Below, one piece after another: positions 34,599 to 46,524 of a stretch of DNA of 64,000 nt. The notes under the pieces are model-generated. The model was not told where the DNA came from. It did not search any database and worked only from the letters and a program-made list of their open reading frames with translations. The translations under genes were made by a program, and so were the position numbers. The number at the start of each line of letters is the position of its first letter. Position 1 is the first letter of the stretch. Source of the DNA: Hymenopus coronatus (taxonomy: Eukaryota; Arthropoda; Insecta; Mantodea; Hymenopodidae); assembly GCA_030762935.1 (NCBI GenBank), contig CM060895.1:33470501-33534500 (forward strand). The letters are read 5' to 3'.

Positions 34599-36338
34599 TC
34601 TAATGTGTTCCATTCACATGACTTTTTCAAACTGTTATACAAACAATTTTTCTTACAAAAGAGTATTTTTTTATCTACGACATGCTAATCAAGGTAAACA
34701 TTAGCAGAAATTGTCTTATACTTGCTTCCATGTGAGTAGAAGGGACACAGAGCTACACACTAAGCTAAATCGTTAGTCAACTATTTTAAAAACTCAACAA
34801 ATATGAAGCAATCGAAGCTCGGTTCACTTTGCATGGCGTGCTGTAAAATAAGACAAATAAAACGAAAAGTCACTTCCCGTTTGAGAAAAAGTTTAAGTAA
34901 TTTAAAATTGAAACCAATAACAAAAAATCTTATGTGTACTATTCACATGACTTTCTCTATATCCCTGCAACAAAGTATTCTTAAAAAGCTTATACTTCTA
35001 TTAACTTCATGCCAATCAGTAAAACATTAGCAGAAATAGCCATATTACTTGATGTCAAAAGCTGGTTGCTATGTCACTGAAGTCCTTTGTTTGTATGGAA
35101 AGCAGTTGACAAATTCCTGTATGAAAAATGTATGTTTTTCATAGCAGAAACCAAAAATAAGGAATGTCACAAAAACGACGAATTCCACGAAAAAATGTAT
35201 ATAGCATGAATTGTGTGTTTTAACGTGATCTACATTTTTTGTGTAGTAAGTATTTGTCCATCTCTTACGGTATAGCAGTTATTCAAAATTTAGTAAAATT
35301 CATCCAGAATAAGCTACTCTTCAGAGGCTATTTCCAGAAAATTCAAGATATACATTTTATTTGCCAGGTAAATATCTTTAATTTACGAAATTTTAATCAA
35401 AATCGTTAGAGCCATTTTTGAGAAAATCAAAATTTTCAAAAAAAATTCCATGTAAAGGGTAGTCGGGGTGGGGGGATTTTTCTCAAAAGCTTCGTGTCGC
35501 ATCCCTGGAAGATACAAAACTTAAATACCAAGTTTGGTATTTTACCGACTTTTCGTTTTTGAGTTATCGTGTTCACAGACACACGGACACACGGACACAC
35601 ACACCCACACCCACACACACACACACACGGACTTTTTTCCGAAAATGGTTTTTTAGATAAAGGGGACCCTAAAGCGTATATTTCCAGTGAAATCTCGGTA
35701 TCGAATTTTTTGGTGGAGTGCAATACATTCTCTATACACTATATACATAGTGAGTATAGAGAAAGTAAAAATATTTCAGAAACGGTCAACTCTAATTAAA
35801 TTATATGACACATATTACGTGTTTTAACGAGATATACATATATGTGTAGTAAGTTTTTACCTATCTCTTACGGCTTAACCGTTATGAATAATTCTCCAGA
35901 ACTCATTCAGAATGAAGAGATCTTCATTGGCTATTCCCAGAAAACTCAAAATACCATTCTATTTGTGATATAAATATATGTAATATACGACATTTTAATC
36001 AAAATAGATAGAGACAATTTTGAGAAAAACAATATTTTCAAAAAATGCTCCATGTAAATGGTAGTTTGTGATGAGTGGCTTTTCTTTAAAATAATCGTGT
36101 CGCATCCCTGGAAGATACAAAGATAAACACCAAGTTTGATATTTAACGGTCCTTTCGTTTTTGAGCTCTGCTCTCTACATACACATACACACCCAGGGAC
36201 CTTTTTCTAAAAATGCTTTTTCGGGCTAAGAGGATCTCAAAACGTATACTTTTGGTGGAATCTCGATTTCGAATTTTAGGTGGAATTCAATGCCTTCTAT
36301 ATCTACAATGTACATTGTAGATATGGGCTAGAGAAGGT
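34599..36338 (+). mobile_element. HP850 copy interrupted by a second plus copy
   Basis: The left part begins TCTAATGTGTTCCATTCACA and reaches GAAACCAATAACAAAAAA. It resumes at 35767 with AAAAATATTTCAGAAACGG, continuing the family order exactly, and ends GGGCTAGAGAAGGT at 36338. Confidence 0.9.
34928..35766 (+). mobile_element. HP850 copy, full length, nested
   Basis: 839 bp from TCTTATGTGTACTATTCACA to TATAGAGAAAGT. It splits the host between AACAAAAAA and ATTTCAG. The CA tract at 35577-35628 is long and interrupted by GG and CC units. Confidence 0.93.
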
Positions 36339-36411
36339 AATACATATTGTAAATTATTTCCTAAATTCGGTATAGAAAGTACCAGAAGAATAAAAGAAGA
36401 ATTGAATTGTT

Positions 36412-37189
36412 ACCTTCTCTACACGTACTACGTACATAGTTTATACAGACGGTATTGTATTGCACCTAAAAATTCAACACTGAAATTTTACCGGAAATAC
36501 ATGTTTTGGGGATCCCTGAGTCCAAAAAAGGCATTTTTAGAGAAATGTCCCTTTAATACCAAACTTGACATTTAAGTATACGAAGATTTTCAAGAAATTC
36601 CCTGGACCCTCAACTACCCTTTACAAAGAAAACTTTTCAAAAATTTCGATTTTCTCAAAAATGGCTATTTTTTTTTTATTAAAATCTCTTATATTCAAGA
36701 TATTTACATGCAAAATAAAATGTATATCTTGGATTTTCTGGAAATGGCCTCTGAAGACCTGTTTATACTGGATGAAATTTTCTGAATATTGCATTACTGT
36801 AAACCGTAAGAGATAGACAAAGAATTACTCCACAAAAACTCTCATTAAAACACACAGTTTATGTCATACATTTTGTTCGTGGGGTTGGCCGTTTTCAAGA
36901 CATTCCTTGACATTGGTTTCAGATTTAAAATGCTTAATGCTTTTCTCATACCACAAATGGTCAACTCCTTGCCACGCAAAGAAACGGATTTTAATCCCAT
37001 AGCAACCCCATTTTAAAAGGCCTTTGACCATGGATATAGCCTATCGTAATCCCTTATTTCCATCCTACTTATAAGGAACTAAGTAATAAAACCGTTTCTG
37101 ATAATGTTTGAAGTAGGTACAAGAATAAGCTTGTTAACAATAACTTGATACAGATATTAGAGAAAGTCGTGTGAGTGGAACACATCAGA
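36412..37189 (-). mobile_element. HP850 copy lacking the microsatellite
   Basis: Both ends are present (ACCTTCTCTACACGTACTAC, CACATCAGA). The segment from GAGAAATGTCCC to TTTAATACC has lost the GT tract. Only TTTTT separates it from the next copy. Confidence 0.88.
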
Positions 37190-37194
37190 TTTTT

Positions 37195-37937
37195 ACTTTC
37201 TATAGCCCCGTATGTACAATGTACATAAGGACAGAGAAGTAGTGTATTCCACCCAAAAATTCGATGTCTATATTTCACCGGAAATTCATCTTTTAGGACC
37301 CCCTCAATCCAAAAAAAGCATTTTCAGAAAAAGGTCCCTGTGTGTGTGTCTGAGGACAGCATAGCTCAAAAACGAAAAGACAATTAAATACCAAACTTGG
37401 TATTTAAGTTTGGTATCTTTCAAGGATGCTACACGAAGATTTTAAAGAAAATCCCCCCACTCCTAACTACCCTTTACATGTAAAAAATTTCGAAAACTTT
37501 GATTTTCTTAAAAGTGGTGCTAACGATTTTGATTAAAATACCACATATTAAAGTCATTTATAACACAAATAAAATGTATATCTTGAATTTTTATGAAATA
37601 GCTTCTAAAGACCTGTTTATTCCGGATGAATTTTGCTTGATTTGGCATAACTAATAAACCGTAAGAGATAGACAAAATCTTATTATATAAGAAATGTAGA
37701 TCTTGTTGAAATACACAAGTTACATCATATACATTTTTTTTTTCGTAGAGCTTACCGTATTAGAGGTATTCCTTGTTATTAGTTTCTCAGGTTTCTCTAC
37801 TTTTCTCAGTCGGATGTGTCCTATTTTCTTTTGTTTTACTTCTGGCCAAACAAAGAAGTGATTTGCATTGACAGTCTTTTGTAAAAAGTTTGTTTGTAGA
37901 GTAGCTAGAGAAAGTCATGTGAATGTAATACATCAGA
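37195..37937 (-). mobile_element. HP850 copy, head-to-tail with the previous
   Basis: Starts ACTTTCTATAGCCCCGTATG and ends TACATCAGA. The TCTGATG-side third is shortened (743 bp in all). Confidence 0.88.
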
Positions 37938-38189
37938 TTTTTTATTATGCTTTGAATCCATTTTGTAACATGACTATAGATTAATTTGAGACTGAAATAG
38001 AAGACATATACCTCAAGGTAATCCAGAAGACAGTCGCACGTCACTGCGGTAAATGGATTTCCAATTTCTCTGTAATATACGACTTTGATTGTGTAAATTC
38101 AACAGGCAGAATAGTTAAGTTACGTCGCGTCGCCTGTGAGCACAGTGGGTGCGCCGACGCAGCTTCCTGTCAGCAATCGTTTTTCCCGA
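37938..38189. other. No feature recognised
   Basis: Includes a GC-richer patch with repeated CGTCGCG-like words near 38117-38160. No similarity recognised. Confidence 0.35.
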
Positions 38190-38821
38190 AAAACTCGGGA
38201 AATATCAAACTTGGTCTATAAGTTTAATACCTTCCAAATATGCGTCACAAAGATTTTGGGGAAAATTTCCCCACCCCAAACTACCTTTACAGGGAAGAAT
38301 TTAAAAACAAATTAAATGGCTCTAACGATTTTGATTAAAATACCGTATATTAAAGGTTAACACGATAAAGAAAATGTACATCTTAAATTTTCTGCGAGTA
38401 GCCTCTGAATACCTCTTTATTCTGGATAAATTTTGATAGATTTTGCATAACTAGTGAACCGTAAAAGATAGACAAAAACTTACAATACAAAATATGTAGT
38501 TCTCGTTGAAACACACAATTTATGTCAATTACATTTTTTGATGGAAATGACGATCTTTTAGATATTCCTTGTTATTGGTTTCAGTTTTAAAATACTTGTC
38601 ACTCAACTCCTGGCAATGCAAAGAAACGGATTCCATCCACGTGAGAACCAGCTTTTAAAAGAATTGACTACCGCTTTAGCCTTGTATATTCTCTTGTACT
38701 TACAAGAAGGCATTTCTGTTAATGTTTATCTCGATTAGCATGAAGTAGAAAGAAGAATAAACTTTTTAGCAGTAATTTGTTTCAGAAATGTAGAGAAGGT
38801 CATTTGAATGGAACACAGAAT
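38190..38821 (-). mobile_element. HP850 copy lacking the hairpin third
   Basis: AACTCGGGAAATATCAAACT to GGTCATTTGAATGGAACACAGA. The following base switches to plus orientation. Confidence 0.82.
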
Positions 38822-39770
38822 TTTGTATATCTCTTACGGTTTTATTGGTTACACAAAAGTCATCCAAAATGAAGCTATTGACAAAAAATTCAAGACATAC
38901 ATTTCGCTTGGAATGAAAGTATCTTAAATATGGATTTTCAATCAAGTTATTTTTGAGAACATCAAAATTTTCGAAAAGCGTTCAATGTAAAGGGTAGTTG
39001 GGAATGAGAGAATTATTTTGGAAATGTTTGTGTTGCATCCTTGGAAGATACTACATTTTGCATTTAATGGACTTTTCGTTTTTGAGCTATACATATGCTC
39101 ACAGACACACACATAAAAGTTAGGCGTAAAAGACATAGATTAGTCGCACTATTTAAAGCTTATACGGGTTTCAGAGCATGGGTGGACGTCGCAAAGAGGT
39201 TAGAAAACCCGGCATACTACGGACAAAACGAATGTTTGTATAAAATTAAGAACCGACGTAGGAAAATTTTCTTTTGTTAATAAGACCATTGAAGAATGGA
39301 ATGAACTGCCTGTAGCAGTCTTTCAAGAAGTTTAAGGATAATTTAAAGAGAATAAATGCTAGACATTAATTAAAGTAAATATTGTGAAGTAATTAAGAAT
39401 CTCAAAAACTGTTCTATAGCATTAATGTTGAGGCTTCATAGCAACTGTTTATAAACATGCTGGTAATTCACAGTATTGTTAGGTGTTTAAAAATATTTAT
39501 ATAATATGTTAGTTGTATTATATACTATTCTTAATTTAACTTTAAGATTATTATTGTAAGTGAATGTTGTACATTTAACTCTGCCACTGGGAAGTACCCA
39601 ATTGCAGAGAATACACACACACACATACACGGAAATTGTTCTAAGACACTGTTTTTGGATTCAGGAAGTCTGAAAATATGGTGAAATCTCGGTATCGAAT
39701 TTTTGGGTGGAATATAATAGGTACCTTCTCTAGCTGCTATGGACACTCTAGAGATAGTATAAAAGAAAGG
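38822..39770 (+). mobile_element. HP850 right half split by a LINE tail
   Basis: 38822-39117 runs from TTTTGTATATCTCTTACGG to the CA zone. After the LINE insertion it resumes at about 39612 (ACACACACATACACGG) and ends ACTCTAGAGATAGT near 39770. Confidence 0.8.
39117..39611 (+). mobile_element. LINE 3' tail with terminal hairpin (non-poly-A)
   Basis: Starts in coding sequence reading RHRLVALFKAYTGFRAWVDV and RLENPAYYGQNECLYKI, then after a frameshift near 39255 FVNKTIEEWNELPVAVF, a C-terminus typical of many insect non-LTR reverse transcriptase ORFs. A 3' UTR of about 230 bp follows and ends in the inverted repeat CTCTGC...GCAGAG at 39579-39609, with no A-tail. It is flanked by ACACACACATA on both sides, which fits a target duplication in the host CA tract. 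Clade assignment (CR1- or RTE-like) is uncertain. Confidence 0.7.
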
Positions 39771-40281
39771 CTGTCTGTGCCTATAATATAGTTTTACGAA
39801 TGTGTTTTAGTAACCTAGTGCTCAATGTCTTGCTTGTATGCCATCGACATTCTACAGTATTGTAAATTTGCCTGGGAATGGCTCGTAAAGCTCAGCATTT
39901 AAGCAGCTTACTAAAGACATTTATATTCATTACGTGATGACAAAGCATTGCTATACGAGTAACGAGTGGAAACAAAATTTTAATGACTCTACAGAGAAAG
40001 CCGTACAGAGTACTGCAAGCGCTTCCGAGAACATAAACATATGTATATCCAGGGGATGCACAAAACATACGCCGTTTTGCTTAGGGAAACAGTCCATGAC
40101 TTCAAAAAGACCAGTGGATAGAAGTAACCGCTCAAAGTTATTAATTCGCCTCTATAGTGTATAAATAATAGCTTATTGTGTGCTAAGATCTGATAAGTAA
40201 CTTACAGTTCGTGGATGGTCAATTACTTTTTGAAAACAGATCAACATTCCTTTTCAATGTTTTGTTGAACAGTAAGAAAAA
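39771..40281. other. No feature recognised
   Basis: A 76-codon open frame (39934-40164) has no recognisable motif. No repeat match. Confidence 0.4.
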
Positions 40282-41106
40282 TCTGATGTGTTCCATTAAC
40301 ATGGCTTTCTCTACATCCCTGTAGCACATTTTTGTTAAAAACTTTATTCCTCTATCTACTTCATGATAATCGAGATAAACATTAATAGGAATTGTGTATA
40401 TTACTTGCTTCTATGTAAGCAGAAGTGAAACAATGGAATACACTAGGCTGAAACGATAGTCAAATCTTTTAAGAGCTGGTTGCCATTTGGTTGAAATCCG
40501 TTTCTATACACCTTTCTGTGTGAGAAAAGTTTTTAAATATTTTAAATCTGAAACAAATAACAAGCAATACCTAAAAATGGTGAGCTCTACGAAAAAAAAA
40601 ATATATATTAAATAAATTGTGTATTTTAACGCGATCTACATTTTTTGTGGACTAAGTTTTTGTCCATCTCTTATAGTTTACTTGTTATTCAAAAATCCAG
40701 CAAAATTCATCCAGAATAATGAGGTCTTCAGAGGCTATTCCCAGAAAGTTCAAGATATATGTTTTATTTGCCGTGTAAATGTCTTTATACGGTACTTTAA
40801 TCAAAATCGTTAGACTCTTTTTTGAGAAAATCAATATTTTCGAAATGTTTCCATGTAAAGGACAGTTTGGAGTAGGGGGAATTTTCCTTAAAACCTTCGT
40901 GTCGCATCCTTGGAAGATACTAAACTTATATATAGCAAGTTTGGTACTTTATTGACTTTTCGTTTTTGAGTTATCTTGTTCACAGACACACGGACACACA
41001 CACACTCACACAAATGCTTATTTTCGGTGGAATCTCGGCATCGAATTTTTGGGTTGAATGCAATACCATCTCTATTCACTATGTACATAGTACGTGTAGA
41101 GAAAGT
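40282..41106 (+). mobile_element. HP850 copy, full length
   Basis: Starts TCTGATGTGTTCCATTAACA after AAAAA and ends GTGTAGAGAAAGT followed by AAAAAT. The CTAAAAA-GGTCC segment is missing between the CA tract and GCTTATTTTCGG. The hairpin core ACTATGTACATAGT is intact. Confidence 0.92.
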
Positions 41107-41978
41107 AAAAATGAATTCTCGATGTGAACAAATGAAAGGCTGCATCTAAATTACATGGACAAAGCCCTCTGATACATCCTTTTGTTAATGAATTTTGCAA
41201 TAGATTCTTTACCTGAAGTAGCACATGTCTTGAGTGTTACATCATTCCCTAATTATACTGTATTTATGATTTCTCAAACTCTTGGTGTAAGTACTTACAG
41301 TGCTTGTTGGCATGGCTATTAATAAATGAATTGTCAATTTAGCTTATATTACCAAATATGTGTTCAGAATGATTAACGTGCATATCAAGTGTTTCAAAAA
41401 ACTTTTTTTTTATCCTATCCTATAGACTTCATGTATACATTTCACATATCCTAGGTAACAAAAACTAATATTTCATTATAAATTATTTTAACTCCTTTGG
41501 CAGCTTCCCATTCTTTAAGTAGTGAAAATCTCTTGTCGTATAAGTGCTCTGACTTGCCGGGTAACAAACCAAGCACAATTTAAAACATCTTCGGTAATAT
41601 TCATTTTAATGCATTTATTGATTTGTTGGTGCAGTTTAAACAACCAGAATTGAAACTGTTTATTCCGGCGGGGTTACGCAACAACGAGCAAAGCACTACT
41701 TACGTCACGACTTAAATTCAATTCCTCGTAATGACGACTCTAATAATATTAATTGTAGTAAATATACGAATATTTCAGTTAATATTGGGATAGGATAAAA
41801 CTAATCATTTATTCAGACCACTTTATGATATAATAGTTTGGAGTAAATAATATTTTTTGAAAAATGTTGTCACATATGAATTTATTTATATATTTATTTA
41901 CACTGGTAAGAGTTCAGGAAATTAAGGCATTCTCTTATAGTCTACTAGGCAATACAATATAACAAAATATAAAAACGT
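41107..41978. other. Low-repeat stretch, no gene recognised
   Basis: About 870 bp with no match to any family here. Confidence 0.4.
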
Positions 41979-42618
41979 CTGGTGTGCTACATTCATATGA
42001 CTTTCTGTAGCTGTTCCACATACAAACTATTCCTACCAAAGAGTATTATTTTATCTACATTATACTTATGGAGAGAAACATTAGTAGAATGCTCTTATTA
42101 CTTGTTTCCTTATAATTAGAAGGGAAATAAGTGAATACACTCGGCTAAATCGATAGTCAAATCTTTCAATAGCTGGTCGCTATGTAAACTAATTGAGGTT
42201 CCGCTTCAGAAGAGTTAGGTAGATTAAAATTGAAACCAATAACAACAAATATATCGAAAATGGTCAAATCTACAAGAAAAACGTATATGACTTAAATTAT
42301 GTTTTAATGAGAGCTAGATTTTTGTGTAGTAAATTTTTGTGTATCACGTAGAGTTAAATCGTTATGCAAAATGATGCAAAACTTATTCAAAATAAAGAGA
42401 TATTCTGAGGTGCTTCCCATAAAATTCAAAATATACATTTTCATGTTTATGTGAATATCTTTAATATCGCTAGTGCCATTTTTGAGAAAAACAAAATTTT
42501 CAAAAACATTTTCGTGTAAAGGGTAGTTTGTGGTGGGGGAATTTTCTTGAAAATCTTCGTGTTGTTTCCTTGGAAGATACTAAACTTAAATACCAAGTTT
42601 GGGTTTTAACGGTCTTAG
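41979..42618 (+). mobile_element. HP850 copy, right quarter missing
   Basis: Starts TCTGGTGTGCTACATTCATA and stops at GTTTTAACGGTCTTAGCC, where unrelated sequence begins. Confidence 0.85.
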
Positions 42619-42967
42619 CCATTTCACGTCGGATCTGTAGAAGGTATCTCGTGAATCGGTGCGTTGTGGATATTTATCCTATTGGGTGTCATTCCTGTGT
42701 CATACCATTTTGTTTCGTCATAGGTCCACACAGGCTTAGTGCTAGGCAACTGCACCTCTGCTTCTACTCGCACCATGCAGATAACAGTGTAGCATCCAGT
42801 ATGCTTGCTTTTATTATCTGTAGATATAGCTCCACCGAACATTTAATTTTACCATTTATTTTCATCTCTACTATTGTTTTAGACTGAAGATGGAACTTCG
42901 TGATATATATCCAATCCGGCATTGGTGACCACGGGATCTGTCCCAGGACCTTCTGATTGCAGGCCAC
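42619..42967. other. No feature recognised
   Basis: Higher-GC insert-like block between a plus and a minus HP850 piece. The order suggests an insertion or recombination junction. No motif recognised. Confidence 0.35.
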
Positions 42968-44362
42968 ATCAAACTACCCTTTATATGGAAATTTTGATTA
43001 AAATGCATTTGTTAAACATATTTACCTCACAAATAAAACGTATATTTTGAATTTTCTAGGAGTAGCCTCTGAAGACCTCTTTATTCTGGATGAATTTTGT
43101 AGAACTTTACATAACGGTTAAATAGTACTAGAAAGACAAAAATTTACTACACAAAACATGTACATCTCGTTAAAACACATAATTTGTGTCATATACCTTT
43201 TTACTTTCTCTAAAGTACTATGTCCATAGTGTACAGAGGAAGTATTGCATTCCACACAAAAATTCGATACCGAGATTTCGCCGAAAATACCTGCTTTTGA
43301 GGACCGCTTGAATCCAAAAAAAAGCATTTTTAGAGACATTCGTGTGTGTGTGTGTCGGTGGACAACAGAGCTCAAAAACAATTACCGTTAAGTACCAAAC
43401 TCGGTATTTAAGTTTAGTACCTTCCGGGGATGCGACGCGAAGATTTTAAAGAAAACCCCCCACCCCCAACTACTCTTTACATGGAACGTTTTTCGAAAAT
43501 TTTGATTTTCTAAAAGTTGGCTGTAACGATTTTGATTAGAATATCGTATATTAAAAATATTTACCTGACAAATAAAATGTATATCTTGAATTTTCTGGGA
43601 ATAACCTCTGAAGACTACTTTATTCTGGATTAAGTTTACGGAATTTTGCGTAACTGCTAAATCGTAAGAAATGGATAAAAACTTACAACAAAAAAATGTT
43701 AAAACACAACATTTTTTCGTGGAGTTGATTGTTTTTAGGCATTCCTTGTTATTGGTTTCAGCTTTCAAAAAGTATACTTTTCTCATACAGGAATTTGTCA
43801 ACTCCTGTCCATACAAACAAAAGAACTTCTGTCACATAGCAACCAGCTTTGACTCCCTTATTTCGCTTCTGCATACAAGGAAACAAATATTAACACTATT
43901 TCTGCTAATTTTTTGCCGATTAGCATTAAGCAAATAAAGCATTAGCTTTTTAACAATAATTGGTTGCAGATATGTAGGGAAAGCCATGTAAATTAAACAC
44001 ATCCGATTTTTTATGTAGAGCTGACCGTTTCTGAGATTTTCTTTTTTCTTATTGATTTCAATTTTAAACTACATAAAATTTTCTCAAACCGGAGGTGGCG
44101 TTTCATTGCATCTCTCTTGTTTACTGCAGCTCTGCTAAGTGAACTGAACTTCAATCGTTTCACAGGACCAGCTTTTAAAAGATTTGATTATCGATTTATC
44201 CTAGTGTATACCCTTATATCCCTTCTACTTACAAGGAAGCATAATAAGGATGTTTCTGCCAACTTTTACCTTTATTAACATGTTGTAGATAAAAGAATAA
44301 TCTTTTATAAGGAAAGTTGTGTGTAACAGCTAGACAACGACATGTGAATGGAATACATAAGA
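42968..44362 (-). mobile_element. HP850 copy interrupted by a second minus copy
   Basis: 42968-43202 runs from CAAACTACCCTTTATATGG to TGTGTCATATACC. It resumes at 44007 (TTTTTTATGTAGAGCTGACCG-type) and ends GAATACATAAGA at 44362. The two parts are consecutive in the family order. Confidence 0.88.
43203..44006 (-). mobile_element. HP850 copy, full length, nested
   Basis: Starts ACTTTCTCTAAAGTACTATG and ends AAACACATCCGA. It splits the host inside its TTTTTT run before GTGGAGTTGACC. 804 bp. Confidence 0.9.
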
Positions 44363-44442
44363 TTTTTTAATTTCATAATCTAATAGCTGGCTACTGATGT
44401 AGTACAAGTTGCTTCATAAACACAAATAAGAATGATTTTCAT

Positions 44443-44643
44443 TTACCTCTCCCCAGTCTCTATGAAATTATTGTGCCATCGTCTGTAGGTTTTTATGGTT
44501 AATCCTTCTCTTTGCTTACAGCAATAATTTCTCACTGCCCCATCTATTCCTAATAATGGAAGGAAAATCCCCTGATATCCACATAATTCCATTCCATAGG
44601 CTGAAAATGCCCTCCATCTGCTTTCTGGTGAAACAATCTCCAA
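44443..44643 (-). pseudogene. Possible transposon-type helix-turn-helix fragment
   Basis: A 66-codon frame ends in TIKTYRRWHNNFIETG, which resembles the RRWH.NF.ETG second helix of HTH domains found in many insect transposon-derived ORFs. The last codons overlap a donor-like GAGGTAAAT. The upstream part is not recognisable. It could equally be a chance frame or an exon scrap. Confidence 0.3.
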
Positions 44644-44999
44644 TGGAAATGGTCAAATAACTTTTTGGGTAATTACAGTAGGTGAAATTTGAAACTTCCG
44701 TACCTTCATAATGGTACCGTTGTTAATTAATAACAAAAAATTACACCGTTTTCGCAGAATATAGAAAACTTTACACATAAATCGAAATAGAGGTGAACCT
44801 GCTGCACATGAATATTTCAACTTAAGGCCACCAAGTTTACCTCTTTGGAAATTATATATATATATGTTGTGACCATCTATAAGCATATGAAAATATTAGT
44901 TCACTGGTTCCTTTTTTTTACAGATAAATACATTTAAATAAAGCAAAACGTCTTATTATTGAAATATATTATAGTGTCATAAACAGATATTATTGCCTC

Positions 45000-45180
45000 T
45001 GGTTGACCATATAATGGAAAATGAATGAAATGATGTGATGTTCAAAAGATCTCGGGGCTCTTGGAACTTACAGTTATTCAACATTCGTCTTCTCAGAATA
45101 AGGGGAAACCCCGAAAAAAATATTAACTGGGTAACTCACCCGAAGCGAGATTCAAACTGGCGGCTCTACCCAGGCGGGCT
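45000..45180 (-). repeat. SINE-D copy, head truncated
   Basis: Reverse complement of the 50.45 kb SINE: GTTGACCATATAATG tail at the left, AAAAGATCTCGGGGCTC, ACCCGAAGCGAGATTCAAAC (B-box region). The A-box end is lost. Confidence 0.75.
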
Positions 45181-45369
45181 TTAAAAGATTTGACTATCGC
45201 TCTGTCCTAGTGTATTCCCTTATTTCCCTCCTACTTCAAGACAGCAGGTAATAAAACCATTTCTGCTAATGTCTATCTCGATCAGCACGAAGTAAATAGA
45301 AGAAGAAGCTTTACAACGATAATTTGTTACAGAGATGTAGAGAAATTCATGTTAATGGACTCATCAGGT
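45181..45369 (-). mobile_element. HP850 TCTGATG-side fragment
   Basis: TTTAAAAGATTTGACTATCG to AATGGACTCATCAGG. It ends in a T-run shared with the next, oppositely oriented piece. Confidence 0.75.
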
Positions 45370-45375
45370 TTTTTA

Positions 45376-45489
45376 TTTAGACGAATTCAAAACATGTACT
45401 TCTGGTGAAATCTCGGTATCGAATTTTTAGAATGAACACGATAACTTCTCTCCTACATTGTACACAAATACGTGGTCGGAGAAGGTAAA
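45376..45489 (+). mobile_element. HP850 terminal fragment
   Basis: TTTAGACGAATTCAAAACATG to GTCGGAGAAGGT, including a diverged hairpin. Probably the remainder of the host into which the preceding minus copy inserted. Confidence 0.7.
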
Positions 45490-46356
45490 ATAAAATGTAT
45501 GCATATATTGCAATGTCACTAAATAAAGTTGTTATTGCAGATCTCGGAAGACTTTACCAAACATTTGGAATAGACGGAATTGAATGCAAACAACTGCAAA
45601 CAACAGGATCATCCAATATTTGCGAGAGCTGTAAAAACAGTGCTGTACAAATTGTGTGATACCTACTGTAGGCTGTTTCCTTTGTGCACCATGACTATGC
45701 TAAATAAAATAAACATCAGGTTTATTTACTTTGAGATACATTTCGAAGTGAAGTTAAACGTAAATGTAGCTAGTTAAATAACGAAATTGCGGCCAGAAAC
45801 TGTTTTCCTGGGGCTTTCCAACCGATAAAAAATAACTGATTTTGATTCAAAACGTTTCCTGTAATCATTGCAGAAGCGGAAAAATAAAGATACGGTTTAA
45901 ATAGCATATCCTAATGTATGTACGCAATTGCAAAATTTGACCTTAAGCTATCAAAATACACAGAAGGGCGTTTAAAATGTATGATTCATAGTAATATAAA
46001 CTGTTCTGTGTCAATAACTGGTGTGACATCTAAAGAGAACATTAGATTCTACATTTTACACGCTACAAACTAGGTAAAAGAGCAACGATAAAGTCATGAA
46101 GCATTGTTAGCTGTTTATGGTGATCAATAGGAATAGCATCTTGGGGACTGATAGCGGGACACATGCGGATAGAGACCGACCTGCATTGGCGATTGCACGC
46201 GCCGCATGTAAACAAGCTGTAGCAACACATTGGGGAACGTGGCTCAGCAGTAAACTATGTGATTATTAAATACTGTTTTACAGGTAATTAATTAATGCCT
46301 TTGATAATAGGGCGTGCTCTTCAGTCAAGATTGTAAAATTTCTTGCTTGAAATGAA
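45490..46356. other. No feature recognised
   Basis: Unassigned. A possible acceptor-like TTATTGCAG at about 45532-45540 precedes a 65-codon frame, but nothing supports an exon. Confidence 0.35.
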
Positions 46357-46524
46357 TTGCAGAAGAACTTTGCAGATATATCTACGATAATACCACATAT
46401 GGATACATCAAACTTTGAACTGCCTCGAGCCCTAAAAGCTATCAATGAACTTGTGCAAGTAATTAATCAGAGACCCGTAGCATTTGTTTTAGACCGTGTA
46501 AAAAAAATAGTGCTTAGAAAAAAA
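46357..46524 (+). other. Unrecognised open segment, cut by HP850
   Basis: After AATTGCAG (46356-46362 region) the frame reads KNFADISTIIPHMDTSNFEL then PRALKAINELVQVINQRPVA, with protein-like composition unlike the AT-noise around it. It runs into the HP850 copy at 46525. No family recognised; it may be an exon or gene scrap. Confidence 0.25.

Noticed and set aside
45580..45777. Exon after TTATTGCAG
   Set aside because: A single acceptor-like word and a 65-codon frame with no donor or protein similarity.
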